A stretch of DNA of 36,915 nucleotides from JBBRCX01 sp038204465 (GTDB lineage Bacteria; Planctomycetota; Phycisphaerae; Tepidisphaerales; Tepidisphaeraceae), in assembly GCA_038204465.1 (NCBI GenBank), contig JBBRCX010000046.1:1-36915 (forward strand). The letters run 5' to 3'. The number at the start of each line of letters is the position of its first letter. Position 1 is the first letter of the stretch. Below, one piece after another: positions 15,033 to 23,562 of the stretch. Both the position numbers and the translations under genes were made by a program. The notes under the pieces were generated by a model. The model was not told the origin of the DNA, ran no database searches, and saw only the letters and a program-made list of their open reading frames with translations.

Positions 15033-17540
15033 ATGCCACGTGACATCCCGGTTGGTAACGGGCGGCTGCTCGTCACCTTCGACCATCAGTACCAGATCCG
15101 CGACATCTACTTCCCCCACGTCGGGCAGGAGAACCACGGCGGCGCCGGGCCCTGCCGCTTCGGCGTGCATACCGACGTGCCAGGCAAAGGGCAGAGCCGG
15201 CTCTTCTGGACGAGCGACCCGGGCTGGCAGGTCCGGCAGCGCTATCTTCGCGACACGCTGACCACCAGCGTGAGCCTCGATCACCGGGACCTGCGGCTCG
15301 CGCTCTACTGCAACGACACGGTTGATTTCCACCGCAACATCCTGGTGCGCAAGATCAAGGTGAAGAACCTGGCGGCGCATGACCGGGTGGTGCAGATCGT
15401 GCACAACCAGGACTTCAACATGTTCGGGAACAAGATAGGCGACACCGCCTATTACGATCCCGAGCTGCGCTCGATCGTCCATTACCGCGCGAAGCGCTAC
15501 CTGATGGTGAGCTTCTACGCGAACGGCGAGCAGCGCATCGACGAGTACGCGACCGGGACCAGCGGTTTTCACGGCGCTGAAGGCACCTGGCGCGACGCCG
15601 AGGACGGTCACCTGCAGGGCAACCCGATCGCGCAGGGCTCAGTCGACTCCACGATTTCCAGCCACGTGCAGCTGCCGGCCGAGGGGGAGAAGACGATCTA
15701 CATGGTAATGATCGCCGGCGAGTCGCGCGGCGAATTGCTCGAGCTGCACAAGTGGATGACCAAGATGGGCCCTCAGGGCGTGCTCGATCGCACGACCAGC
15801 TACTGGCGGCTGTGGGTCGGCGGAACGAACATCAACTTCGGAAACCTGCCGCAGAAAGTCGTGGAGCTGTTCAAGCGGTCGCTGCTGGTTCTGCGCACCC
15901 AGATCGACAACGGCGGCGCGATCATCGCCGCCAATGACTCGGACATCATGCAGTTCTCGCGCGACACCTACTCGTACATGTGGCCGCGCGACGGCGCCCT
16001 GGTCGCCAACGCGCTGGACATGGCTGGCTTCTCCGACATCGCCCGCTCGTTCTACAAGTTCTGCTCTGACGTGCTCACGGAAGAGGGGTACTTTTATCAC
16101 AAGTACAACCCGGACGGCTCGCCCGCGTCGAGCTGGCACCCCTGGGTGCTCAAGGGCAACCGCGCGATGCCGATCCAGGAGGACGAGACTGCGCTGGTCG
16201 TCTGGGCCCTCTGGAGGCATTACTACCGCTATCGCGATATTGAATTCATCCGCCCGCTCTGGGTTGACGTGGTGCAGAAGGCCGCCGACTTCATGGCCCG
16301 CTATCGCGACCCGCGAACCGGCCTGCCGCTGCCGAGCTACGATTTGTGGGAAGAGCGCTGGGGCGTTCACGCCTTCACCGTTGCAACCGTCTACGGCGGG
16401 CTCAAGGCCGCCCATAACTTCGCGGTCTGCTTCGGCGATCGCGAGAAAGCGGAGACGTACCGTAAAGCGGCAGAGGAAATCAAGGCCGGCGCGGCGCGAT
16501 ACTTGTTCAGCGAGAAGTTGAACCGCTTCGTCCGCCGCCTGGTCTCCCGCGACGCGCCGGTGCCGCCCGACAACGGGCAGTACGTGGAGAACATTCCGCT
16601 CAGCACTGAATCGAGCACCGAAGAGCTTTTCGAGGTCGACGAGACGATCGACGCATCGCTCTACGCAATTCATAAGTTCCACCTTTTCGAGGCGGACGAC
16701 CCGCGCGTGGAATCGACCATGCGCGCTGTCGAGCAGAAGCTGTGGGTCAAGACGCGCGTCGGCGGCGTGGCCCGCTATGAGAACGATTCCTATCACCGCA
16801 TCAGCAACGACGTCCAGGCGGTGCCCGGCAATCCGTGGTTCATCTGCACCCTCTGGCTCGCCGACTACTTCATCACCCGCTCCAGGACCATCGCGGAGCT
16901 GAAAGGCGCACTGCCGATTTTTGAATGGACAGCGGCGCATGCGCTCGAGAGCGGCGTGCTCGCCGAGCAGGTGAACCCCTATACGAATGAGCCGATCAGC
17001 GTGAGCCCGCTGACGTGGTCGCACGCGACCGTCGTCAGCACCGCGATCAAGTACCTGGAGAAACTGGAGGAGCTTCAGCTGTGCACCACCTGTACGCATC
17101 CGGTCTTCAGACTGCGGCGGCGAGGTCTGGTTGAGGTGCGCTCGCAGGCCCATTTCGACAACCTCGAAGCGGAATTCGAGATTGAGGAGGGGCGCGAGAC
17201 GGCCAGTCCGGTCGGCGAGTTCGTGAAGGAAGATTCATCGGGAACGCCGACGCATAAGGTCACGCTGTCGATCGACACCCGCGACTGCATCGGGTGCGAC
17301 GTATGCGTGGCCCATTGCGACAAGGGCGTGCTGCGCATGATTGACGGCAAAGCGCTGGTGGACTTGCGCAACTTGAACCGCTGCGACATGGACGGGCGCT
17401 GCGTCGACGTCTGCCCGACCAACGTCGTCAACCTGCAGGTTGAGGCGTTGGAGCCGGCAGCGGAACTGACCGCTGCGGAGAAGGCTACGCTCGAGGCGGA
17501 TGAGGAAACGCACAAGGCGCCGGAACGCCCCGCCGCGTAG
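15033..17540 (+). CDS. GH15 glucoamylase-type hydrolase fused to a ferredoxin domain
   Basis: Encodes 835 residues. I chose the ATG at 15033: the start MPRDIPVGNGRLLVTFD is the normal beginning of bacterial GH15 proteins, while the open frame further upstream crosses a terminator and the previous gene. Residues 1 to about 280 form the N-terminal beta-sandwich; about 290-700 form the (alpha/alpha)6 barrel. The likely catalytic acid is Glu440 or Glu441 (DLWEERWG) and the base is Glu645 (LAEQVNPY). GH15 enzymes release glucose from alpha-glucans or trehalose. The last part (about 740-805) is a bacterial ferredoxin domain: C752-x2-C755-x2-C758-x3-C762 and C784-x2-D787-x2-C790-x3-C794-P. In the second motif an Asp stands where Cys is usual. 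No signal peptide is seen, so it should be cytosolic, acting on storage glucan. The ribosome-binding site is weak. Confidence 0.88.
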   Translation: MPRDIPVGNGRLLVTFDHQYQIRDIYFPHVGQENHGGAGPCRFGVHTDVPGKGQSRLFWTSDPGWQVRQRYLRDTLTTSVSLDHRDLRLALYCNDTVDFHRNILVRKIKVKNLAAHDRVVQIVHNQDFNMFGNKIGDTAYYDPELRSIVHYRAKRYLMVSFYANGEQRIDEYATGTSGFHGAEGTWRDAEDGHLQGNPIAQGSVDSTISSHVQLPAEGEKTIYMVMIAGESRGELLELHKWMTKMGPQGVLDRTTSYWRLWVGGTNINFGNLPQKVVELFKRSLLVLRTQIDNGGAIIAANDSDIMQFSRDTYSYMWPRDGALVANALDMAGFSDIARSFYKFCSDVLTEEGYFYHKYNPDGSPASSWHPWVLKGNRAMPIQEDETALVVWALWRHYYRYRDIEFIRPLWVDVVQKAADFMARYRDPRTGLPLPSYDLWEERWGVHAFTVATVYGGLKAAHNFAVCFGDREKAETYRKAAEEIKAGAARYLFSEKLNRFVRRLVSRDAPVPPDNGQYVENIPLSTESSTEELFEVDETIDASLYAIHKFHLFEADDPRVESTMRAVEQKLWVKTRVGGVARYENDSYHRISNDVQAVPGNPWFICTLWLADYFITRSRTIAELKGALPIFEWTAAHALESGVLAEQVNPYTNEPISVSPLTWSHATVVSTAIKYLEKLEELQLCTTCTHPVFRLRRRGLVEVRSQAHFDNLEAEFEIEEGRETASPVGEFVKEDSSGTPTHKVTLSIDTRDCIGCDVCVAHCDKGVLRMIDGKALVDLRNLNRCDMDGRCVDVCPTNVVNLQVEALEPAAELTAAEKATLEADEETHKAPERPAA

Positions 17541-17858
17541 GGGAGAGAGACGCGCGGCGTTCCAAGCGCTTTCGGGGGAATGCTCCGGTTGCGAGTCGCG
17601 CCGGACAAGCTGACCACTTCTCGGACTCAAGTTAGGTTGACCAATCGCTGCGCAAGGCATTGATCTTCTGCCTGTTACCTTCAATGATCGGACCTTGGGG
17701 TGAGCCGGGGTATCGCATTTGCTCAGCCACGCTAGGCGATTGCCACCTCGAAGGAAACCCATGCGAGCGGCATTTGTGAGCGATGCTCCAGCGAGCCGAT
17801 AAAGCAGAGGCCGGTTGTACTGCCGTCAGGTCAAACGCCGCGTCGAAAAAGGAAAGAC
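17541..17858. other. Intergenic region before the glycosyltransferase gene
   Basis: A gap of 318 bases without a supported gene. I see neither a terminator for the GH15 gene nor a convincing promoter; a TTGACC near 17637 has no good -10 partner. The GH15 and glycosyltransferase genes could still be co-transcribed. Confidence 0.4.
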
Positions 17859-19631
17859 ATGCATACTGTCGTTCACGTCACCCACGAAGCGATTCAGAAG
17901 ATCGGCGGGATCGGCGCGGTTCTTCACGGCCTTCTGACCAGTCGCGCCTATCTGGATAAGGTTTCGCGGAACATCCTGGTCGGCCCCTTCTGGCCCGGCG
18001 AAGAACAGGGCGAGCAGCGCCTTGGACCGCTGGGCGAAGTGCTGTACAGCAGTCTCGATTCGCTGTACCGCTCGCCGCTCTCGAGCCGCTTCCGTGAAAT
18101 CGAGCAGACGTTTGACGTGGGCGTCGTTTATGGCCGCCGGCGGTTCGTCGAGAAGGAGACCGGCGTCGTCAGCACGCCGGAGGTGCTGCTCATTGACGTG
18201 AGCCGTTATGACGCGAAGAAGATCGCGGCGTTCAAGTTCGAGCTATGGAAGACCTTCGGCATCGAGAGCAGCAAGTATGAAAACATCTGGGACTTCGAGC
18301 AGTACGTGCGCCTGGCGCAGCCGGCCATCGCGGCGCTGCACGCACTGGGGGCAGCCGGCGCGCTGGAGCCGTGCGTCATTCTTTCGCATGAATACATGGG
18401 GATGCCGACGGCACTGGCGGCGGTGATGGAGGGCGACCGCTCCAACTTCCGAACGATCTTTTATGCTCACGAGGTAGCCACCATGCGCCGCATCGTCGAA
18501 GGCCACCCCGGCCACGACACGATGTTCTACAACGTGATGCGGGCCGCGATGGCCCAAGGGCACTACGTCGAGGACGTATTCGGCGACCAGAGCAGCTTCT
18601 ACAAGCACTCGCTGGTGAAGGCCGCCCGATTCTGCGACGGCATCTTCGCGGTGGGCGACTACACCTTGAAAGAGACGCGGTTCCTGGGACCGGACTTCGT
18701 GCACGTCGATGCGCAGGTGGCTTACAACGGGGTCCCTCACTGGAAGATCAGCGTCGATGAAAAAATGAACAGCCGGCGCAAGCTGCGCGCCTACTGCAAG
18801 GCGTTGCTCAAGTACGAGCCGGATTACGTCTTCTCGCACGTGACGCGGCTTGTTCCGAGCAAAGGTCTGTGGCGCGACCTGCGCGTGCTCGAGCATCTGG
18901 AGGAGCAGTTACGCCGCCGCAACGAGACGGCGGTGCTCTTCACACTCAGCACCGAGGTGCCCCCCCGCCGCGGCGATGACATCCGGCGGATGGAGGAGCA
19001 CTACCACTGGCCGACCGTCCACCGCGAGGGTCTGCCGGATCTTTCCAACGGCGAAGCGGTCTACTACCAGGGCGTGCAGGAATTCAACGCCCAGAACCGG
19101 AACATCAAGGTCGTCTTCATCAATCAATTCGGCTTCGAGCAGCGCGTCTGCGGCCTGCGCATGCCGGCCGACATGGAGTTCATGGATATCCGCAAAGGCT
19201 CTGACGCGGAGTTTGGCCAGAGCATCTACGAGCCCTTCGGAATCGCGCAGGTGGAGCCGATCAGCTTCGGCGGCATCTGCGTCTTCACGAACATCTGCGG
19301 CTGCGCCGGGTTCGTGGAAAAGGTTGCGGGCGGTCCAACCCCCAACGTGATCATCGCCGACTATACCGACCTGCCGGACAAGAGCCTGCGTCCGGACCAG
19401 CTGATGAGCATCGGCCAGCCACAGCGCGATGCGCTGGAACACACCGTGGCAGCGATGGTGGCCGCTGAACTATTCAGCCGGCTGCCGCGCACGCCGGCGG
19501 AGTTCGAAAAGTTCATCGATCGCGGCCACGCGCTCGCCCAGCAAATGAGCTGGGACGCGGTTGCGCGGGACTACGTTCTTCCCGGCATCGAGCGCGCCAC
19601 GCGGGCGAGCCGGTTGAAGCAGATCGCCTGA
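17859..19631 (+). CDS. Glycogen-synthase-like glycosyltransferase (GT-B fold)
   Basis: Encodes 590 residues; AAAGGAAAG precedes the ATG at good spacing. The N-terminus carries K14-I-G-G-I-G, the nucleotide-sugar loop of glycogen and starch synthases. The acceptor-side region HEVATMRRIVEGHPGH, FYNVM and 'KAARFCDGIFAVGDYTLKE', and later YNGVP, follow the layout of the GT3 (eukaryotic-type) enzyme. The C-terminal half has the retaining-GT motif E458-x7-E466 (YEPFGIAQVEP) followed by GGICVFTNICGCAGFVEK, again close to the GT3 pattern. It probably extends an alpha-glucan from UDP- or ADP-glucose in the cytosol. The GH15 gene just upstream would degrade the same polymer. Which nucleotide sugar it uses, and whether it belongs to GT3, GT5 or GT4, cannot be settled here. 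Confidence 0.8.
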   Translation: MHTVVHVTHEAIQKIGGIGAVLHGLLTSRAYLDKVSRNILVGPFWPGEEQGEQRLGPLGEVLYSSLDSLYRSPLSSRFREIEQTFDVGVVYGRRRFVEKETGVVSTPEVLLIDVSRYDAKKIAAFKFELWKTFGIESSKYENIWDFEQYVRLAQPAIAALHALGAAGALEPCVILSHEYMGMPTALAAVMEGDRSNFRTIFYAHEVATMRRIVEGHPGHDTMFYNVMRAAMAQGHYVEDVFGDQSSFYKHSLVKAARFCDGIFAVGDYTLKETRFLGPDFVHVDAQVAYNGVPHWKISVDEKMNSRRKLRAYCKALLKYEPDYVFSHVTRLVPSKGLWRDLRVLEHLEEQLRRRNETAVLFTLSTEVPPRRGDDIRRMEEHYHWPTVHREGLPDLSNGEAVYYQGVQEFNAQNRNIKVVFINQFGFEQRVCGLRMPADMEFMDIRKGSDAEFGQSIYEPFGIAQVEPISFGGICVFTNICGCAGFVEKVAGGPTPNVIIADYTDLPDKSLRPDQLMSIGQPQRDALEHTVAAMVAAELFSRLPRTPAEFEKFIDRGHALAQQMSWDAVARDYVLPGIERATRASRLKQIA

Positions 19632-19652
19632 AAGTCCATCGCAAAAAAGGGC

Positions 19653-19692
19653 GGGTTTGAAATCTGGGTTTGAAATCTTGGGTTTGAAATCT
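19653..19692. repeat. Tandem 13-bp repeat, three exact copies
   Basis: GGGTTTGAAATCT occurs at 19653-19665, 19666-19678 and 19680-19692 (one extra T between the second and third copies). It fills the short gap between the convergent glycosyltransferase and carbamoyltransferase genes. No hairpin terminator is visible there. Confidence 0.9.
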
Positions 19693-19708
19693 GCCGTACA
19701 CGAAGCCA

Positions 19709-21496
19709 TCACATCCGGCGGACGGCCACGTCATTCATCACGATGCGGTCCATCTTGGTTCGCAGAAAGCACGCAAGGGCCTCGGCGGGGGTGTTGACGA
19801 TCGGCTCGTTCTCGTTGAATGAAGTGTTCAGCACCAGCGGCACGCCGGTGATCCTGTCGAACGCCTGGATCAGCTTGTAATAGCGCGCGTTGTTCCTCGG
19901 CGAGACGGTCTGCAGCCGGCCGGTTCCGTCGGCATGCGTGACAGCGGGGATCTGCGCGCGCTTCTCCGGCTTGATCGGGTACACCTTCAGCATGAACGGG
20001 TCGGGATAGCTGATGGTGAAATAGTCGGCGGTTTTTTCTTCCAGGATGGAAGGCGCGAAGGGGCGGAACGATTCACGGCGCTTGATCTTCAGGTTGAGGA
20101 TGTCGCGCATGTCGGCGCGCCTCGGATCGGCCAGGATGGACCGGTTGCCTAAGGCGCGCGGGCCCCACTCGGCGCGGCCCTGGTACCACCCGACGACGTC
20201 GCCGTTGGCGATGCCCTGCGCGGTCTGTTCGAGCAGGGCCGCTTCGTCGGGGAAAGACTCGACGACGAAGTGGCCATGGGTTCCATCCTTTCCCTCCGAG
20301 CCCGGAACGCCGGCGGCGACCGCTTCGCGAATCTCCTTTTCGCCATACTGCGGGCCCCAGTAGGAGTGCTGCATGACGAACTCCCGCGGCTTGTCGAGTA
20401 TCGCATGTTGCACGTAGAGCGCGGCGCCGAGCGACGTGCCTGCGTCACCGGCGGCGGCCTGAATGTACACGTCCTTGATGTTGGTGTTGTCGAAGAGGCG
20501 ACCGTTGGCGAGCGAGTTGAGCGCGCAGCCGCCGGCGAGGACGATCTTGTCCATCTTCGTTCGCTTCTGCAGTTCGCGCACGAGCGCGAAGAACCGCTCC
20601 TGATAAACCTCTTGCACCGACGCAGACATGTCCTTGTGCCACTGGGTCAGCTCGTCCTTCGGATTTCGAGGCGGCTGGCCGAGCAGAGTTTCGAGCTCGT
20701 TGGAATAAACCGGTCCGAGGAACGGCTCGCCGTTCTCCCAGGTCATGTCGACGCCTTCGCGAAGATGGCGGAAGTAACGCATGTTGAGCTTGAACAGCCC
20801 GTCGCGATCAGGAGGCACCATCCGGCGCACGCGCTCGATCATCTCGGGCTGCGGGTGGCCGTAGGCGGCCATCCCCATCACCTTGTATTCGTCCCCATAT
20901 TTCGGGAAGCCGAGGTACTGGGTGATGGCGGTATAGAAAAGACCGAGCGAATGCGGGTAATGAACGCGGTCCAGGACCTCGATTCTGTTGCCGCGCCCGA
21001 TCGCCATCATGGTTGAGAGAAAGTCCCCGAAGCCGTCGACGGTGAGGCACATCGCCTCTTCATAAGGCGAGCAGAAGAAAGCGGAGGCGATGTGCGCGAG
21101 GTGGTGCTCGACCGCATACAGCGGCGGAAGCTTGTCAGCGGGCAGGTCGAAGGCCTTGGCCACCCTTTCGTCGAGCGCGCCGACCTGCTTGAGGTTGCGC
21201 ACGCGGCCCATGGCGCGCGGCAGGCTGTTGGGATTGGAAAGGGCAAGGATCACCTTGCGCCAGAAGTACGCCTTGGGCTGCCGGGAGACGGCCAGCGCGG
21301 TGAGGCCCTGCATCTTCCCGCCGTTCACTTCCTCCAGGCAGTGCCGGATGGAGCGCTCGGGGAAACCGGCCCAGTGCTTGATCCGCGTGAACCGCTCTTC
21401 CTCGACGCCGACCTTGAATTCGCCGCCAACGATGGCAGCGGCGGCGGCGTCGCCGTGGAAGGAGTTGATCCCGATAATGCGCGAGTCATCGGCCAT
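19709..21496 (-). CDS. Carbamoyltransferase, NodU/CmcH/TobZ family
   Basis: Encodes 595 residues. Family members transfer a carbamoyl group from carbamoyl phosphate, via carbamoyl-adenylate, to a hydroxyl of a sugar or antibiotic. The N-terminal Kae1-like domain shows IGINSFHGDAAAA (His14), then VEHHLAHIASAF (His131, His132, His135) with DGFGD following. 'VLAGGCALNSLANGRLF' and AAAGDAGTSLGAAL complete the nucleotide-binding part. The C-terminal YrdC-like domain has GRAEWGPRALGNRSILADPR, FRPFAPSIL and 'VPLVLNTSFNENEPIVNTP'. I chose the ATG at 21496, which starts just before the conserved N-terminus. It lies 90 bases downstream of the GT-C gene on the same strand, so it may carbamoylate the glycan made by that cluster. 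The acceptor is not predictable. Confidence 0.92.
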   Translation of the reverse strand: MADDSRIIGINSFHGDAAAAAIVGGEFKVGVEEERFTRIKHWAGFPERSIRHCLEEVNGGKMQGLTALAVSRQPKAYFWRKVILALSNPNSLPRAMGRVRNLKQVGALDERVAKAFDLPADKLPPLYAVEHHLAHIASAFFCSPYEEAMCLTVDGFGDFLSTMMAIGRGNRIEVLDRVHYPHSLGLFYTAITQYLGFPKYGDEYKVMGMAAYGHPQPEMIERVRRMVPPDRDGLFKLNMRYFRHLREGVDMTWENGEPFLGPVYSNELETLLGQPPRNPKDELTQWHKDMSASVQEVYQERFFALVRELQKRTKMDKIVLAGGCALNSLANGRLFDNTNIKDVYIQAAAGDAGTSLGAALYVQHAILDKPREFVMQHSYWGPQYGEKEIREAVAAGVPGSEGKDGTHGHFVVESFPDEAALLEQTAQGIANGDVVGWYQGRAEWGPRALGNRSILADPRRADMRDILNLKIKRRESFRPFAPSILEEKTADYFTISYPDPFMLKVYPIKPEKRAQIPAVTHADGTGRLQTVSPRNNARYYKLIQAFDRITGVPLVLNTSFNENEPIVNTPAEALACFLRTKMDRIVMNDVAVRRM

Positions 21497-21586
21497 GAAG
21501 TCCCGGCGAAGTCGGGCGGTGAATCGTATTGCCTGGCGGGCGTTTTGCAACGCCGGGGCGGAGCTCGGGAATCGTCGCAGAGTTGG

Positions 21587-22801
21587 TCAGTTTCCGGCGG
21601 CGTGGGCGGTGACGTGCGGATGCTTGAGGCCGTAGTCCGCCTGCGAGCGGGCGTCGCGCAGCACCCAGCGCTCCGAGACGTCCTCGACGAGGTAGCCGGG
21701 CTCGATCCACAGCCCGAATTGGGCGTCCGATGCCTGGTTGGGCAGATTCGGGCGTGCAAGGTTGATATTCACCAGCGCGTATGAAACCAGTGCCGCGCTG
21801 AACGCCAGCAAGAGGGGAAAGCGGTCGCGGAGTCCGATGGCCAGCAGGATCAGCACGAAGGGGACAATGGGCAGGAGGTAACCGAGCTCGATGGGATAGC
21901 GCAGGAACAGCAGCTCATATCCCGCCACAACCGCCAGCGAGAGGCCGAGCGGCTGACGCCAGCGCCTGTCGAATGCAACCCGGTGGCGCGCCAAAATAAA
22001 GGGAAGGATGACGCACAGGGCGAGCGCTCCGGGCAGTCCCCAGAGGTACAGGTTCTTGTAGACGAAGCGTGCGATGTAACCTTTGAGCGACCAGAGCCCA
22101 CCCCCGATGTTCGGGTGCAGGAAACCCAACGTGTGTCCCGCCCAGATGAACGAAGGAATGTAGCACGGCAGCGCGATGACAGCGATGATCAAACCAGCGG
22201 CCGCCACGCGAACGCGGTCGCGAGGCTGCGCGAGCAGCGCGTATAGAAGGAAAACGAAAATGGCCACAAACGACGCGAGCCGCGTCCCGATGGCAAGTCC
22301 CAGCAGGATGCCGGCCAGCAGGTGCATCCGGCGCAACAACATCAACAGGCCCGCCATCAGCAGGGCCAGCGACCAGGCATAGTCCATCGTTGAAGTAGCG
22401 TTCACCCAGAATACCGGATGGACCATGAGCATGGCGGCCACCCAGTAACGGTGTGGCGTTGCGAAATGCTCGCAGATTCGCAGGAGGCAAATCAGGGTGA
22501 TGAGCGCCATCGCGACCGAGGTGGCATTGCAGAGCACACTCCCGCCGACCCGACTCAAGAGGCCGATGGACATTTCGTAGAGGAGGTATCCCGGCGGGCG
22601 CGAGGGCTCGTAGCGGTGCTCCTGAAGGAGAATGCGCCCGGAGTCGAGCACGCCATACGCGTCGTTGTCCGATCCATAACCGAGGAAGCTGAACGGCAGG
22701 TAAAGGAGCAGCGCGATGCCGATCAGCAGGTAGTCGCCGCGGCGTGAAGACGGCGTCGCGTTTTGGTGAACAGGAGGAGTTGCGGCGCCGACTGCCGTCA
22801 T
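21587..22801 (-). CDS. GT-C type membrane glycosyltransferase (GT39/ArnT-like)
   Basis: Encodes 404 residues with roughly ten hydrophobic segments. The first loop after membrane segment one carries GSDNDAYGVLDSGR, an acidic motif in the place where GT-C enzymes hold their catalytic Asp, and then YEPSRPPGYLLYE, like the RxPGYP region of ArnT-type transferases. GT-C enzymes use polyprenyl-phosphate sugars as donors and work on the outer face of the membrane. Its ATG at 22801 overlaps the stop codon of the DprE2-like gene (ATGA), and AAGGGGAAG lies upstream. Translational coupling to the genes for a lipid-linked pentose makes polyprenyl-phosphate arabinose a reasonable donor (inference). It lacks the large periplasmic domains of Emb arabinosyltransferases. 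Confidence 0.8.
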   Translation of the reverse strand: MTAVGAATPPVHQNATPSSRRGDYLLIGIALLLYLPFSFLGYGSDNDAYGVLDSGRILLQEHRYEPSRPPGYLLYEMSIGLLSRVGGSVLCNATSVAMALITLICLLRICEHFATPHRYWVAAMLMVHPVFWVNATSTMDYAWSLALLMAGLLMLLRRMHLLAGILLGLAIGTRLASFVAIFVFLLYALLAQPRDRVRVAAAGLIIAVIALPCYIPSFIWAGHTLGFLHPNIGGGLWSLKGYIARFVYKNLYLWGLPGALALCVILPFILARHRVAFDRRWRQPLGLSLAVVAGYELLFLRYPIELGYLLPIVPFVLILLAIGLRDRFPLLLAFSAALVSYALVNINLARPNLPNQASDAQFGLWIEPGYLVEDVSERWVLRDARSQADYGLKHPHVTAHAAGN

Positions 22802-23562
22802 AGCTTCCCCTTCTTGAAGATGCGTTCGGGGACCGATTTGATGATCGACATGATTCCCCACCAGAACCAGGGAGTATAAATCACGTCTTTGTGCTTGTGC
22901 ACGCCGCGAAAGATGTCGCGGGCAACACGTTGGGGGGCGGCGACGAGAAACATTCCGGGCCGGCCGTACGTCATGGCGGTATCGACGAAGCCGGGCTTGA
23001 CGGTGAGCACACAGACGCCGGCTTTTGAGAGCCGGTTGCGCAGGCCCTGCAGATAGGTTGAGAGGGCAGCCTTGGTGGAACCGTAAAGGTAGTTGCTTTG
23101 CCGCCCTCGGTCGCCGGCGACGGAAGATACCGCCGCTATGAAACCGCCCCGCCGCTGCTCGAAGTAGTTGGCGGCGAGGTTGAGGATGGAGACTGCGGAA
23201 GTGTAGTTCACGTCGATCATGCGCCGCGCCAGCTCAAAGTCGCGCTGGGCGTCGGCTTGCTCGGCCATGTAGCCATGGCAGAGCACCACGCCCTGGAGCC
23301 CGCCGGAAACTTCGTTTACACAGAATTCAAAGAACCGCGCGTGCGAATCGAACGCTTCAGCGTCGAATTCCCTGACGACGACTTTTACACCATGTCGAAC
23401 TCGCAGATCGGCTGCCGAGCGGGCAGTCTCCTGCGGATCGCGCCCGGCGAGGATGAGGTCGTGTCCTGCCGCCGCGAATTCCTGCGCGACAGCGCGGCCA
23501 ATCGCCGACGTGGCGCCCAGGACCAGCACCGCACCGGCCCTGGCGGGTTGGCCTGGGATCAT
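22798..23562 (-). CDS. dprE2: DprE2-like short-chain dehydrogenase
   Basis: Encodes 254 residues. The NAD(P) loop GATSAIG is at residues 16-22, with the catalytic set Asn119, Ser146/147 (AAVSSVAG) and Tyr160-x3-Lys164 (YGSTK). The C-terminal part (VKPGFVDTAMTYG, then 'YTPWFWWGIMSIIKSVPE') is characteristic of DprE2, which reduces the 2-keto intermediate made by DprE1 to polyprenyl-phosphate arabinose. The ATG overlaps the DprE1 stop by four bases and its own stop overlaps the next gene by four, so the three proteins are made together. Both the motif content and the neighbour support the name. The membrane-facing aromatic C-terminus fits a lipid-linked substrate. Confidence 0.88.
   Translation of the reverse strand: MIPGQPARAGAVLVLGATSAIGRAVAQEFAAAGHDLILAGRDPQETARSAADLRVRHGVKVVVREFDAEAFDSHARFFEFCVNEVSGGLQGVVLCHGYMAEQADAQRDFELARRMIDVNYTSAVSILNLAANYFEQRRGGFIAAVSSVAGDRGRQSNYLYGSTKAALSTYLQGLRNRLSKAGVCVLTVKPGFVDTAMTYGRPGMFLVAAPQRVARDIFRGVHKHKDVIYTPWFWWGIMSIIKSVPERIFKKGKL

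Noticed and set aside
15639..17153. 504-codon open frame on the minus strand, antisense to the GH15 gene
   Set aside because: Its product is an Arg/Val/His-rich mirror of the coding strand with no domain, and the plus strand encodes a convincing GH15 protein over the same bases.
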